The notes: generated by a model from the letters alone, not told the origin. Counted from the first letter of the stretch, positions 32,452 to 41,531 are shown. The stretch: DNA of 64,000 nt from Pantoea sp. Ap-967 (GCF_011752565.1 NZ_VWXK01000029.1:1-64000), one strand, 5' to 3'. Numbers and translations: made by a program.

Positions 32452-33552
32452 ATGAGCCTCGAATTCATCGGCCTCATCGGCCCCCAGGAAGGCAGCGAGT
32501 CCCAGGCCCCACGTGGCCCGCTGGTTGACCTGGCGTTCATCAAGGCATTTGCCCAGGCCCAGGAATACGGCGGTTTCGACAAAGCCCTGCTGGCGGTCAA
32601 CACCAGCGCGCCAGACTCAATGATCCTGGCCAGCTACGTCGCCGCGCTGACCGAGCGCATCGGCCTGCTGGTGGCCCACCGCCCAGGCTTCCAGGCCCCG
32701 ACCTTCGCCGCCCGCCAGTTCGCCACCCTCGACCAGCTCAGCCGCGGCCGCGCCGCGATCAACGTGATCACCGGCGGCGACAGCGGCGACCTGCAGCGCG
32801 ACGGCGACTTCCTCGACAAGGATGCCCGCTACGCCCGTACCGACGAGTACCTGGATGTGCTGCGCAATACCTGGACCCAGCAGCAGCCGTTCGACCACCA
32901 CGGCGAGCACTACCGGGTGGAAGATAACCTGACCCTGGTGAAACCCGTGGGCACGCTGCCGGTGTACTTCTCCGGTGCCTCCGACGCTGCCGTGGAAGTC
33001 GCCGCCAAGCATGCCGACGTGTACATGATGTGGGGCGAGCCGCTGGAGCAGGTGCGCGCGCGTATCGCCCAGGTGCGCAAGGCCGCTGCCCGCCATGGCC
33101 GCGAGCAGCACATTCGGTTCAGCGTGTCGCTGCGGCCGATTCTGGGGGCGACCGAGGAGCAGGCCTGGGACCGCGCCGAGCGCATCCTGGCCGATGCCAA
33201 GCAGCGCATTGGCATTCGCCAGGGCAACCGGCGCGAGAAGAACTTCGGCAAGAGCAATGTCGGCTCCGAGCGCCTGGTGGAACTGGCCAGCCAGCGCAAG
33301 GTGCACGACACCCGGCTGTGGACCGAGATTGCCGCCCTGGGTGGGGGCGCCGGGAACTCAACGTCGCTGGTGGGCACTGCTGAGCAGGTGGCCGAGGCGG
33401 TGCTGGCGTATTACGAACTGGGAGTGAGCACCTTCCTGTTCCGTGGCTTCGACCAGTTGCGCGATGCCGTGGAGTATGGGCAGGAGCTGATTCCGCGGGT
33501 CAGGGCCCGGGTTGCGCAGTTGCAGGCGCAGGGAACCGTGCGTAGCGCTTGA
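32452..33552 (+). CDS. FMNH2-dependent alkanesulfonate-type monooxygenase (SsuD-like)
   Basis: 366 residues resembling SsuD: VAALTERIGLLVAHRPGFQA, FAARQFATLDQLSRGRAAIN, VITGGD, YTGVL-like early strand and PVYFSGASDAAVEVAAKHAD, then MMWGEPLEQVRARIAQVRKA. SsuD releases sulfite from alkanesulfonates using FMNH2 and O2. It follows the previous monooxygenase by 31 bp, so both are probably cotranscribed. Substrate range is not predictable. Confidence 0.86.
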   Translation: MSLEFIGLIGPQEGSESQAPRGPLVDLAFIKAFAQAQEYGGFDKALLAVNTSAPDSMILASYVAALTERIGLLVAHRPGFQAPTFAARQFATLDQLSRGRAAINVITGGDSGDLQRDGDFLDKDARYARTDEYLDVLRNTWTQQQPFDHHGEHYRVEDNLTLVKPVGTLPVYFSGASDAAVEVAAKHADVYMMWGEPLEQVRARIAQVRKAAARHGREQHIRFSVSLRPILGATEEQAWDRAERILADAKQRIGIRQGNRREKNFGKSNVGSERLVELASQRKVHDTRLWTEIAALGGGAGNSTSLVGTAEQVAEAVLAYYELGVSTFLFRGFDQLRDAVEYGQELIPRVRARVAQLQAQGTVRSA

Positions 33553-33576
33553 GCCAAGCAGGCAGGCCGCGCCCCC

Positions 33577-33665
33577 TTGTAGGAGCGGGCTTGCCCCGCG
33601 AACACCGGCGAAGCCGGTGCCACGCACCGCGCCGCCTGCTTCGCGGGGCAAGCCCGCTCCTACAA
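33577..33665. repeat. Inverted REP pair
   Basis: TTGTAGGAGCGGGCTTGCCC at the left, GGGCAAGCCCGCTCCTACAA at the right, with CCGGCGAAGCCGGTGCC between. It separates two convergent monooxygenase genes and may terminate both. Confidence 0.9.
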
Positions 33666-33680
33666 GGTCGAGGAGCTGAT

Positions 33681-35000
33681 CTACCGGCTGAAACGCGGAA
33701 TCGGCAACCCCAGGCTCTCACGCAGGGTATTGCCCTCATACGCCGTGCGATAAACCCCACGTTCCTGCAACAACGGCACCACCTCCTCGGTAAACCGGCG
33801 GAACTGCCCAGGGTGGCCAATATAGATGTTGAACCCATCCAGCGCCCTGGCCTCGAACCACTCGGCCATCTTCGCCGCCACCGTCCCGGCCGAGCCGACG
33901 AAAGCCCCAGGGCGCAACTGGCGCCCGAACTCGACGGCTTGGCGCAAGCTGAAACCCTTGTACCTGGCCTGGTCGGCGATGCGCTTGGCATTGGTGAAGA
34001 AGCTGCTGCGGGCAGACTCCAGGCTTTCTTGCGGGAACGGTGCGTCCAGGTCGTACTGGCTGAAGTCATGCCAGCCGAAATTACGCCCGAACTCCTTCAG
34101 CGCCAGTTCGAAACTGTGGTCGGCCTGGTGGTAATGGCGCTCGATTTCGCGGGCGTGCTCATCGGTATCGCCCACATAGATCTCCGCCCCCGGCAGTACC
34201 AGCAACTGCTCCGGGTCACGCCCCAGGCGCTCGGCGCGCGCCTTGATATCGCGGTAGAACGCCTGGCCCTGTTCAAGGCTGGCGGCATGGGTAAACACCA
34301 CGTCGGCGGTGGCAGCGCCAAGCGCGCGGCCCTGTTCGGAATCGCCGGCCTGGAAGATCACCGGCTGGCCCTGGGGCGAGCGCTGGATGTTCAGCGGGCC
34401 GACCACTGAAAAGTGCTCGCCCTTGTGCGCCAGCGCATGCAGCTTGGCCGGGTCGAGGAAACGGCCAGTGGCCCGGTCCCGGGGGAAGGCATCGTCTTCA
34501 TAGGAATGCCACAGGCCCTGCACCACCGCCACGTGCTCCTGGGCACGGCTGTAGCGGGTGTCGTAGTCGTAGTGCTCGTCCAGGCCATAATTGCCCGCGG
34601 TGCCGGCATCGCCGCTGGTGACCACGTTCCAGCCGGCCCGGCCCTTGCTGATCAAGTCCAGCGAGGCAAGCCGGCGGGCGACGTTGAACGGTGCGTTGTA
34701 CGAGGTGGTCAGGGTGCCGACCAGGCCGATATGGCGCGTGCTGACCGCCAAGGCCGACAGCAGGGTCAAGGGCTCCAGGCGGTTCAGGTAATGCGAAGGC
34801 GAGCCGGGGGTGATGAACTGGCTGTCGACGATGAACATCAGGTCGAACAGCGCCGCCTCGGCTTGCCGGGCGATGTCGATGTACCAGTCTATGTTGACGC
34901 TGGCGTCGGCGGGCAGCTCAGGGTCGAGCCACAGGTTGTGCCGGCCCGGGCCGCCACAGCCCATGGTCAGGGCACCGAGTTTGATCTGTCGTTTGCTCAT
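33681..35000 (-). CDS. FMNH2-dependent LLM-class monooxygenase (NtaA/DszA family), second paralogue
   Basis: 439 residues beginning MSKRQIKLGALTMGCGGPGR, clearly paralogous to the 31086 product (EPLTLLSALAVSTRHIGLVG, RRLASLDLISKGRAGWNVVT, PLNIQRSPQGQPVIFQAG). The start at 35000 matches the family N terminus and has GGAAG nearby; a longer frame to 35084 reads through REP-like sequence. It lies downstream of the sulfonate-type binding protein gene (35081-36016) on the same strand, so the two may form a unit. Confidence 0.87.
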   Translation of the reverse strand: MSKRQIKLGALTMGCGGPGRHNLWLDPELPADASVNIDWYIDIARQAEAALFDLMFIVDSQFITPGSPSHYLNRLEPLTLLSALAVSTRHIGLVGTLTTSYNAPFNVARRLASLDLISKGRAGWNVVTSGDAGTAGNYGLDEHYDYDTRYSRAQEHVAVVQGLWHSYEDDAFPRDRATGRFLDPAKLHALAHKGEHFSVVGPLNIQRSPQGQPVIFQAGDSEQGRALGAATADVVFTHAASLEQGQAFYRDIKARAERLGRDPEQLLVLPGAEIYVGDTDEHAREIERHYHQADHSFELALKEFGRNFGWHDFSQYDLDAPFPQESLESARSSFFTNAKRIADQARYKGFSLRQAVEFGRQLRPGAFVGSAGTVAAKMAEWFEARALDGFNIYIGHPGQFRRFTEEVVPLLQERGVYRTAYEGNTLRESLGLPIPRFSR

Positions 35001-35080
35001 GGGAAGTCCTTTGAAATGGGTGTGGGCCCCTGCGCGGGGCAAGCCCGTGCCTGCACGCGAAGGGGCCGGTAGGGGTTGGC

Positions 35081-36016
35081 TCAATGTTCGATGGCGGCGC
35101 CGAACGAGGTGTCGAACAGGCTTGCCGCGGGGTAGGCCTTGATCAGCCCGAGCCCGGCGAAGAAGTCCACGGTCTTCTGCGCATCGGCAATCACTTGTGG
35201 GTTGAGCGGCGCCAGGTCGGTGCGCGCCCGGGCGAACCAGGCGCGGGCAATGTCACCGTCGGCGCGGGTGCGCTTGGCCCAGGCATCGGCGTAGGCTTGG
35301 GTGTGGGCCGGGTCGCTCAGGGTCCAGTCACGGGCCTTTTTCAGGCGCTGCAGGAAGTCGGCAATCTGCGCGCGCTTCTGCTCGGCCGAGGTACTGTTGG
35401 CCACCACGAAACTCTGCGCCGGGATCACCCCTTCGGCCGTGGCCAGCACCCGCGCGCCCTGGCGCTCTTGCTGGGTGACGTAGGGCTCCCAGGTGGCGAT
35501 CACGTCCACCGAGCCGCCGTCGAGGGCGTGGGAGGCGTCCAGTGCACTGAGGTAACGCAGTTCCAGCGCATCACGTGGCACGCCGGCCTTGTCCAGGGCG
35601 CTGAACAACAGTTGCTGGCTCCACGAGCCCTTCCAGATCGCCGCACGCTTGCCGCGCAGGTCCTGCAGGCTGTGGATGTTCGAGTCCTTGCGCGCCAGGA
35701 TGGCCACGCCTTCGAGGTTCTGCCGGCTGACCGCAATCACCTTGATCGGCGCGCCCAGGGCGCCGAGGAACAACGGCGGCGCATCGCCCAGCAGGCCGAT
35801 GTCGAGGCTGCCGACGTTGAGCGCTTCGGCTACCGGCGAGCCTGCGGTGAACTGCTTCCATTCCAGGGTATAGGGCAGGTCGTCGAGCACCCCGGCCGCT
35901 TCCATCACGGCGCGGGCGTTGTAGCTCTGGTCACCGACCACCAGGGTCTGGGCGGCGGCGGCAAGGCTGAAGGTGGTGGCCAGCAGCGTGGCGGCCAATT
36001 GTTTGATGTAGCGCAC
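35081..36016 (-). CDS. Aliphatic sulfonate-type ABC substrate-binding protein
   Basis: 311 residues with a signal peptide ending near AAAA (about 22) before QTLVVGDQSYN. SsuA-like motifs: LNVGSLDIGLLGDAPPLFLG, LRGKRAAIWKGSWSQQLLF and VDVIATWEPYVT. A second orphan binding protein in this region, about a third identical by eye to the 20264 product. No permease is adjacent; it might use a sulfonate permease elsewhere. It is divergent from the thiol dioxygenase gene. Confidence 0.83.
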   Translation of the reverse strand: MRYIKQLAATLLATTFSLAAAAQTLVVGDQSYNARAVMEAAGVLDDLPYTLEWKQFTAGSPVAEALNVGSLDIGLLGDAPPLFLGALGAPIKVIAVSRQNLEGVAILARKDSNIHSLQDLRGKRAAIWKGSWSQQLLFSALDKAGVPRDALELRYLSALDASHALDGGSVDVIATWEPYVTQQERQGARVLATAEGVIPAQSFVVANSTSAEQKRAQIADFLQRLKKARDWTLSDPAHTQAYADAWAKRTRADGDIARAWFARARTDLAPLNPQVIADAQKTVDFFAGLGLIKAYPAASLFDTSFGAAIEH

Positions 36017-36313
36017 GTTCGTCTCCAGATACCCGCTTGGGGCACATGAGCCGATCCGCGCGTGCGGTCTCGTCTTTGGTTGATTTATAGCCCAAAGGCA
36101 TTAATTCGATATTTTTTATAATCTATAACGCGATAAGCGACCTGTGAAATGCACATTGGGCATAACCTCATGCCTTCAGGTATGGCAATTTCAAAACAAA
36201 ACTGCGTGGCTGTAAATGCGTTATTTGCATATTAGCTTATGAGCATTTTGCATTTTGAGAATAGAAAGCAGGTTTGCTAGGGTTAACCGAAACCTGTAAG
36301 CCGAGCCTGAACC
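36017..36313. other. AT-rich divergent promoter region
   Basis: This 297-bp gap between the binding-protein and dioxygenase genes is AT-rich with no gene. GCATATTAGCTTATGAG near 36227-36243 weakly resembles the first half of the shared motif (GCATAATTAGCTTAGA in copy C), but the second half is absent. Confidence 0.5.
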
Positions 36314-36922
36314 ATGAGCCAGAACCTGCGCCCGGAGCGCTTGCGCCATTTCATCGACCGCCTTGCCGGGTTGCTCGACCAGCACCCCGATGAAGCCGCC
36401 CTCCTCGACCATGGCCAGCACTGGCTGGCCGAGCTGGTGGCCCATGACGACTGGTTGCCCGACGAGCTCGCGCAGCCCGACCCGCAGCGCTACCAGCAAT
36501 TTCTGCTGCACTGCGACTCGCGCCAGCGCTTTTCGGTGGTGAGTTTCGTCTGGGGCCCCGGGCAACAGACGCCGATTCACGACCACCGGGTCTGGGGTCT
36601 GATCGGCATGCTGCGCGGCGCCGAACATTCGCAGGGCTTCGTGCGCGACGCCCACGGCGCGCTGCTGCCCCACGGCGCCCCGGTGCGCCTGGCACCCGGC
36701 CAAGTGGAAGCGGTATCGCCGCGCATTGGCGATATTCACCAGGTCAGCAATGCCTACGCCGACCAGGTGTCGATCAGCATTCATGTCTACGGCGGCAACA
36801 TCGGCGCGGTGAAACGCGCGGTGTACGCCGTGGACGGCAGCGAAAAGCCGTTCATCTCAGGCTATTCCAATACCCGCCTGCCCAATATCTGGGACCTGTC
36901 CAAAGAGAACCCTGCCCCATGA
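36314..36922 (+). CDS. Cupin thiol dioxygenase, probably Gln-type (3-mercaptopropionate/cysteine)
   Basis: 202 residues with the cysteine dioxygenase cupin. Iron ligands are His89 and His91 (TPIHDHRVWG) and His142 (GDIHQVSN). The substrate-carboxylate Arg of mammalian cysteine dioxygenase corresponds here to Gln in RYQQFLLH (about 59-66), the mark of Gln-type 3-mercaptopropionate dioxygenases. It oxidises a thiol to a sulfinate with O2. It overlaps the rhodanese gene by four bases, so the two act together on reduced sulfur. Confidence 0.83.
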   Translation: MSQNLRPERLRHFIDRLAGLLDQHPDEAALLDHGQHWLAELVAHDDWLPDELAQPDPQRYQQFLLHCDSRQRFSVVSFVWGPGQQTPIHDHRVWGLIGMLRGAEHSQGFVRDAHGALLPHGAPVRLAPGQVEAVSPRIGDIHQVSNAYADQVSISIHVYGGNIGAVKRAVYAVDGSEKPFISGYSNTRLPNIWDLSKENPAP

Positions 36923-38502
36923 CGACTGTCACCACCCGCCATTACCACTCTATCCGCAGCGCCTTGCTGGCCCACCAGGAACTGGCCCTGATCGACGTGC
37001 GCGAAGAAGACCCGTTCGCCCAGGAACACCCGCTGTTCGCTGCCAATATTCCCCTGTCGAAACTGGAGTTGGAGGTCTACGACCGGGTGCCGCGGCGCAG
37101 CACCGCGATCACCGTCTACGACAACGGCGAAGGGCTGGCCGCCGTGGCCGCCCAGCGCCTGCTGGCCCTGGGCTACAGCGACGTGGCCGTGCTCGAAGGT
37201 GGCCTTGCCGGCTGGCGTGCAGCCGGCGGCGAGCTGTTCCGCGACGTCAACGTGCCGAGCAAGGCCTTTGGCGAGTTGGTGGAAAGCGTGCGCCACACGC
37301 CGTCGCTGGCCGCCGAACAGGTGCAGGCGCTGCTCGACGACAACGCCAACGTGGTGGTGCTCGACGCCCGCCGCTTCGACGAATACCAGACCATGAGCAT
37401 TCCTGGCGGCATCAGCGTGCCCGGTGCCGAGCTGGTGCTGCGCGTGGCTGAACTGGCGCCGGATCCGACCACCCAGGTGATCGTCAACTGCGCCGGGCGC
37501 ACCCGCAGCATCATTGGCACCCAGTCACTGGTCAACGCTGGTATCCGCAACCCGGTGGCGGCGCTGCGCAATGGCACCATCGGCTGGACCCTGGCCGGCC
37601 AGCAACTGGCCCACGGCCAGGAACGCCGCTTCACCGCGGTCAGCGACGCAACCCGCGCCAACGCCGCCCAGCAGGCCCGCGAGGTGGCGGACCGCGCCGG
37701 CGTGGTCCGTATAGAGCGTGCGGGCCTGGCCAGCTGGCAGGCCGAGGCCGGGCGCACCACCTACCTGTTCGATGTGCGTACCCCCGAGGAATACAGCGCC
37801 GGCCACCTGCCCGGCAGCCGCTCGGTGCCTGGCGGGCAACTGGTGCAGGAAACCGACCACGTCGCCAGCGTGCGCGGGGCGCGCATCGTACTGGTGGACG
37901 ATGACGGCGTGCGCGCCAACATGAGTGCATCCTGGCTGGCCCAGATGGGCTGGCAGGTGGCGGTGCTCGACGGCCTGGGCGCGGCGGACTTCAGCGCCAG
38001 CGGAGACTGGCAGGCGCAGGTGCCCGCCCTGCCGGCGGCCAATGAAGTGGATGTGCAACAGCTGGCCAGCTGGCTGGCCGAGGACGGCACCGTGGTGCTG
38101 GACTTCACCGCCAGCGCCAACTACGTCAAGCGCCATATCCCCGGTGCCCACTGGGCGATCCGCGCCCAGCTGGCAGAGGCCCTGGAGCACCTGCCCGAGG
38201 CTCGCCGCTATGTACTGACGTGCGGCAGCAGCCTGCTGGCGCGCTTTGCCGCCCGCGACCTGCAAGCCCTGACGCGCACCCCGGTGTACTTGCTGGAGGG
38301 CGGCACTGCCCGCTGGATCGCTGCCGGGCAGGCGCTGGAAAGCGGCGAAACCCACCTGGCCGTGCCGCGCAGCGACCGCTACCGGCGCCCCTACGAGGGC
38401 ACCGACAACCCACGCGAGGCCATGCAGGGCTACCTGGATTGGGAGTTCGGCCTGATTGCGCAGCTGGAGCGCGATGGCACCCATGGCTTCAAGGTGATCT
38501 GA
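36919..38502 (+). CDS. Four-domain rhodanese-family sulfurtransferase
   Basis: 527 residues made of four rhodanese modules. Module 1 (about 8-110) has Asp68 in VYDNGEG where the catalytic Cys should be. Module 2 (about 130-230) has Cys191 in VNCAGRTRS. Module 3 (about 265-360) has Asp in LVDDDGVRA. Module 4 (about 378-470) has Cys435 in LTCGSSLLA. So two active and two inactive modules alternate. Rhodaneses move sulfane sulfur. It follows the thiol dioxygenase with an ATGA overlap. Confidence 0.87.
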   Translation: MTTVTTRHYHSIRSALLAHQELALIDVREEDPFAQEHPLFAANIPLSKLELEVYDRVPRRSTAITVYDNGEGLAAVAAQRLLALGYSDVAVLEGGLAGWRAAGGELFRDVNVPSKAFGELVESVRHTPSLAAEQVQALLDDNANVVVLDARRFDEYQTMSIPGGISVPGAELVLRVAELAPDPTTQVIVNCAGRTRSIIGTQSLVNAGIRNPVAALRNGTIGWTLAGQQLAHGQERRFTAVSDATRANAAQQAREVADRAGVVRIERAGLASWQAEAGRTTYLFDVRTPEEYSAGHLPGSRSVPGGQLVQETDHVASVRGARIVLVDDDGVRANMSASWLAQMGWQVAVLDGLGAADFSASGDWQAQVPALPAANEVDVQQLASWLAEDGTVVLDFTASANYVKRHIPGAHWAIRAQLAEALEHLPEARRYVLTCGSSLLARFAARDLQALTRTPVYLLEGGTARWIAAGQALESGETHLAVPRSDRYRRPYEGTDNPREAMQGYLDWEFGLIAQLERDGTHGFKVI

Positions 38503-38626
38503 CGCCTGGCATCCTGTTCGGCCTTCCCTTCCTGACCCGCATGGCTGGCCCGAGGGCGTATACGCTGGCAGCGTACATGGCATATGCTCGGGCTAGTGTT
38601 CAAATAAAAAAGGCATGAGGTCGGAC

Positions 38627-39130
38627 ATGGATCTGAAGGAAGAACTGGCGCTGTTGGTTCGTCAGGAGCAAGCCCTGCAATTCGAGCACTTCGACGAGCA
38701 CGTCGCCTGGAAACTGGGTTCGCTGCTGTACAACAAGGCAGTTGCCGAGCAATGGCCGTTGGTGATCGATGTACGGCGCTTCGATCGCCCGCTGTTTCTG
38801 GCCTCCACGCCCGGCGTCACCGCCGACAACCATGACTGGGTGCGGCGCAAGACCAACAGTGTGCAGCGCTTTCTGCGCAGTACCTACCGCATTGCCCTGC
38901 AGCTGAAACTCGAAGGCAAGGACATCACCCAGCGCTATCACCTGCCTGCTGCGGACTACGCAGGCTTTGGCGGTGGCTTTCCCATCAGCGTGCGCGGTGC
39001 GGGGGTGATCGGCTGCGTGACCGTGTCCGGCCTGCCCCACCGGCAGGATCACCAGGTGGTCGTTGAGGCCTTGTGTAGCGTGCTCAACCAGCCGCTGGCC
39101 TCCCTGGGCCTGCCACCTGAAGCGCTCTGA
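38627..39130 (+). CDS. UPF0303/HbpS-type heme-degrading-domain protein
   Basis: 167 residues in the Haem_degrading/UPF0303 family: the fold covers nearly all the protein, with WPLVIDVRRFDRPLFLAS, DWVRRKTNSVQRFLRSTYR and GGGFPISVRGAGVIGCVTVS. Relatives bind heme or cobalamin, or have unknown roles. The start at 38627 has GAGG upstream; an ATG at 38615 is less well placed. It stands alone between the rhodanese gene and REPs. Confidence 0.82.
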   Translation: MDLKEELALLVRQEQALQFEHFDEHVAWKLGSLLYNKAVAEQWPLVIDVRRFDRPLFLASTPGVTADNHDWVRRKTNSVQRFLRSTYRIALQLKLEGKDITQRYHLPAADYAGFGGGFPISVRGAGVIGCVTVSGLPHRQDHQVVVEALCSVLNQPLASLGLPPEAL

Positions 39131-39230
39131 GTGCCGGGGCTGCTTTGCAGCCCATCGCGAGCTGCGCTCGCTCCTACGGGAGGGGGCGTGCGCAGGCCCT
39201 GGTAGGAGCGAGCGCAGCTCGCGATGGGGC
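39131..39230. repeat. REP elements after the UPF0303 gene
   Basis: GGGGCTGCTTTGCAGCCC and GAGCTGCGCTCGCTCCTACG at 39136-39177, then the opposing arm GTAGGAGCGAGCGCAGCTCG at 39202. The pair runs up to the end of the LuxR gene and may terminate both converging genes. Confidence 0.87.
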
Positions 39231-39231
39231 C

Positions 39232-40059
39232 TCAAGCCGGGGCCAGCGCCTGCCGTAGCCAACCGATGAACTGGGCGAACAACTCCGATTGCGAGTTGAT
39301 CGCCAGCTTCAGGTACAGGTTCTTGCGGTGCATGCGCACCGTCTCCGGGGAAATGCCCAGCTCATGGGCGGTGGACTTCACCGAATGCCCCTGCAGCACC
39401 ATCTGCGCGACCTGGCGCTCGCGCTCGGTCAGCACCCCGCAACCGAAACTGTCGAATGCCGCCTGCACGTTGCCATTGGCCTGGGGCGCCTGCGCCAGGC
39501 CATGGCGGGCGAAGCGCAGCAGCAACTCGCGCACCATTGGCTCCACCGCCTGCAGCAGGTGCAGTTGCGCCAGCCCCAGGCGCGCGCCGCTGCAGCCTTG
39601 GAACAGGCTCAGGGAAAGCTTGCTGCCGTCACCCAGGTCAACGATGAAATAGCTGTCTTCACTGCAGCCGGTGCCCAGGTAATAGGCCTTGTAGTAGTCG
39701 CTGTCGAAGAAGTGATCGGGGGCGATGTCTTCAAGGTGGTAGAACCCCTGGGCCAGGCCTTTCTCCACGGCCAGGCAGAACGGGTCGAGCAGGTAGCCCG
39801 CCGCGTAATAGCGCTCCAGCACGGCCTCGTGGTAACGCGCTGGAATGCCCTGCTGATACAGCAACTGCGGCGGGTGGCCCTTGCGCTCGTGGCTGATCAG
39901 CATCGACTCGACGGCCACCAGCTGGCTGATGGCGGACGCCAGCCAGGCCAGTGCGTCCGGGCCCTCGCTGTGGGCGAAGGCCTGTTGCAGGGCGCTGTGC
40001 CATTGCTGCAGGGCATGAAACGGCAGGTTTATTGTGGTGTCTTGGTGTGCTCGGCTCAT
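39232..40059 (-). CDS. LuxR-family transcriptional regulator
   Basis: 275 residues. The C-terminal HTH (about 205-265) has LTERERQVAQMVLQGHSVKS, TAHELGISPETVRMHRKNLY and LAINSQSELF. The N-terminal half does not match an acyl-homoserine-lactone domain that I can recognise. It lies directly downstream of the aminotransferase gene, same strand (53 bp), and probably controls the aminotransferase and polyamine-type binding-protein genes. A longer frame to 40116 exists; 40059 is preferred although its ribosome site is weak. Confidence 0.78.
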   Translation of the reverse strand: MSRAHQDTTINLPFHALQQWHSALQQAFAHSEGPDALAWLASAISQLVAVESMLISHERKGHPPQLLYQQGIPARYHEAVLERYYAAGYLLDPFCLAVEKGLAQGFYHLEDIAPDHFFDSDYYKAYYLGTGCSEDSYFIVDLGDGSKLSLSLFQGCSGARLGLAQLHLLQAVEPMVRELLLRFARHGLAQAPQANGNVQAAFDSFGCGVLTERERQVAQMVLQGHSVKSTAHELGISPETVRMHRKNLYLKLAINSQSELFAQFIGWLRQALAPA

Positions 40060-40112
40060 GCCCCGCAGTCTACCGGCCGGGGCACGCGCGCGCACCTGTG
40101 CGTGCAGGTGGG

Positions 40113-41531
40113 TCATTGGCCGTGGTACAGGCCTTGCTCGGTCAGCTCCTGCGCCGCCTCCAGGATGCAGCTGCGCAGGGTGTCGACGATCTGGTCGACC
40201 TGGGCATGGGTGATGATCAACGGCGGCGACATCACGTTCAGGTGCATGATCGGCCGCACCAGCAAGCCCTTGGCCTGGGCCCTGAGGTGAATGCGTTCAC
40301 CGATGTTCACCGCGTCGGCAAACAGCGCCTTGGTGCGTTTGTTGGCAACGAACTCCACGCAGGCCATCAGCTTCATGCAGCGCACCTGGCCCACCAGCGG
40401 CAACTCGGCCAGGGTTTGCAGGCGCTGCTCCAGGTAGGCGCCGACCGTATTGACGTGGGCCAGCAGGTTTTCCCGCTCGATGATCTCGATGTTCTTCAGC
40501 GCCGCCACGCAGCACACCGGGTGCCCGCTGTAGGTGAAACCGTGGGTGAAACAGCGGCCCTTGCCTGGCTCGGCAATCACCTTCCACAGGCGCTCGGAGA
40601 AAATGCAGGCACCCAGCGGCAGGTAGGCCGACGTCAGGCCCTTGGCGGTGGTGATGATGTCGGGCACCACCCCGAACAGGGCCTCGGAGGCAAAGAAGGT
40701 GCCCAACCGGCCAAACGAGGTCACCACTTCGTCGGCGACGAAGAGGATGTCGTAGGTCTGGCATACCTGCCACATGCGCTGGAAGTAGCCCTTGGGTGGA
40801 ATGATCACGCCGCCTGAACCCATGATCGGCTCGGCGAAGAACGCCGCGACGTTGTCGGCGCCCAGGGAAAGGATCTTGTCCTCGAACTCGGCCACCAGGA
40901 AGTCGAGGAATTCGGCCTCGTCCATGTCGTCCGCCGCCCGGTAGAAATTGGGGTTGGAGACGTGGTGGATCAGCTCGTGGGCGTAGTCGAACTCCGGCAC
41001 CCGGTCGGCAGCCTTGTTGCCGATCGACATGGTCAGGCAGGTGGAGCCGTGGTAGGCATTGTAGCGGGCGATCACGTGCTTCTTGTGCGGTTTGCCACGG
41101 CAGTTCTGGTAGTACTGGATCAGCCGGTAGGCGGTGTCCACGGCGGTGGAGCCGCCGGTGGTGAGAAACACATGGTTGAGGTCGCCCGGCGCCAGGCTTG
41201 CGAGCTTTTCGCAGAGCTCGATGGCTTTGGGGTTGGCCATGTCGGAGAACGGGTTGGAGTAGGCCAGCTGGCGAACCTGGTCGGCGATTGCCAGGGCCAT
41301 TTCCTCACGGCCCAGGCCGATGTTGGTGCACCACATGCCGCCAACGGCATCGAGGAAACGGTTGCCTTGGGTATCGGTGATGTAGGCGCCCTCGCCGGCT
41401 TCGATGTTCAGCGCGCCTTGCTCGGCGTGCTCGTCGAACATGTGGTAGCCATGCATGTAGTGGGCTTTGTCGGCTTTCACCAGCAGGTCGTTGCGCGGGG
41501 TGGCGGCCAATGGGCGAGTCGGGGTAGCCAT
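40113..41531 (-). CDS. Class III aminotransferase (SpuC/omega-transaminase type)
   Basis: 472 residues, full length. PLP lysine in TTAKGLTSAYLPLG (about 295-305), GSTAVDTAYRL phosphate loop, DEVVTSFGR for the aspartate, and GFTYSGHPVCCVAAL. The family moves amino groups from putrescine, beta-alanine, taurine or similar amines to pyruvate. A polyamine-type binding-protein gene lies upstream on the same strand, 36 bp away, so polyamine use is plausible, though taurine or beta-alanine cannot be excluded. Confidence 0.85.
   Translation of the reverse strand: MATPTRPLAATPRNDLLVKADKAHYMHGYHMFDEHAEQGALNIEAGEGAYITDTQGNRFLDAVGGMWCTNIGLGREEMALAIADQVRQLAYSNPFSDMANPKAIELCEKLASLAPGDLNHVFLTTGGSTAVDTAYRLIQYYQNCRGKPHKKHVIARYNAYHGSTCLTMSIGNKAADRVPEFDYAHELIHHVSNPNFYRAADDMDEAEFLDFLVAEFEDKILSLGADNVAAFFAEPIMGSGGVIIPPKGYFQRMWQVCQTYDILFVADEVVTSFGRLGTFFASEALFGVVPDIITTAKGLTSAYLPLGACIFSERLWKVIAEPGKGRCFTHGFTYSGHPVCCVAALKNIEIIERENLLAHVNTVGAYLEQRLQTLAELPLVGQVRCMKLMACVEFVANKRTKALFADAVNIGERIHLRAQAKGLLVRPIMHLNVMSPPLIITHAQVDQIVDTLRSCILEAAQELTEQGLYHGQ

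Noticed and set aside
36227..36243. Fourth copy of the shared 32-bp motif
   Set aside because: GCATATTAGCTTATGAG resembles the first half, but the second half is absent and a base is missing within it, so it is only mentioned as weak.
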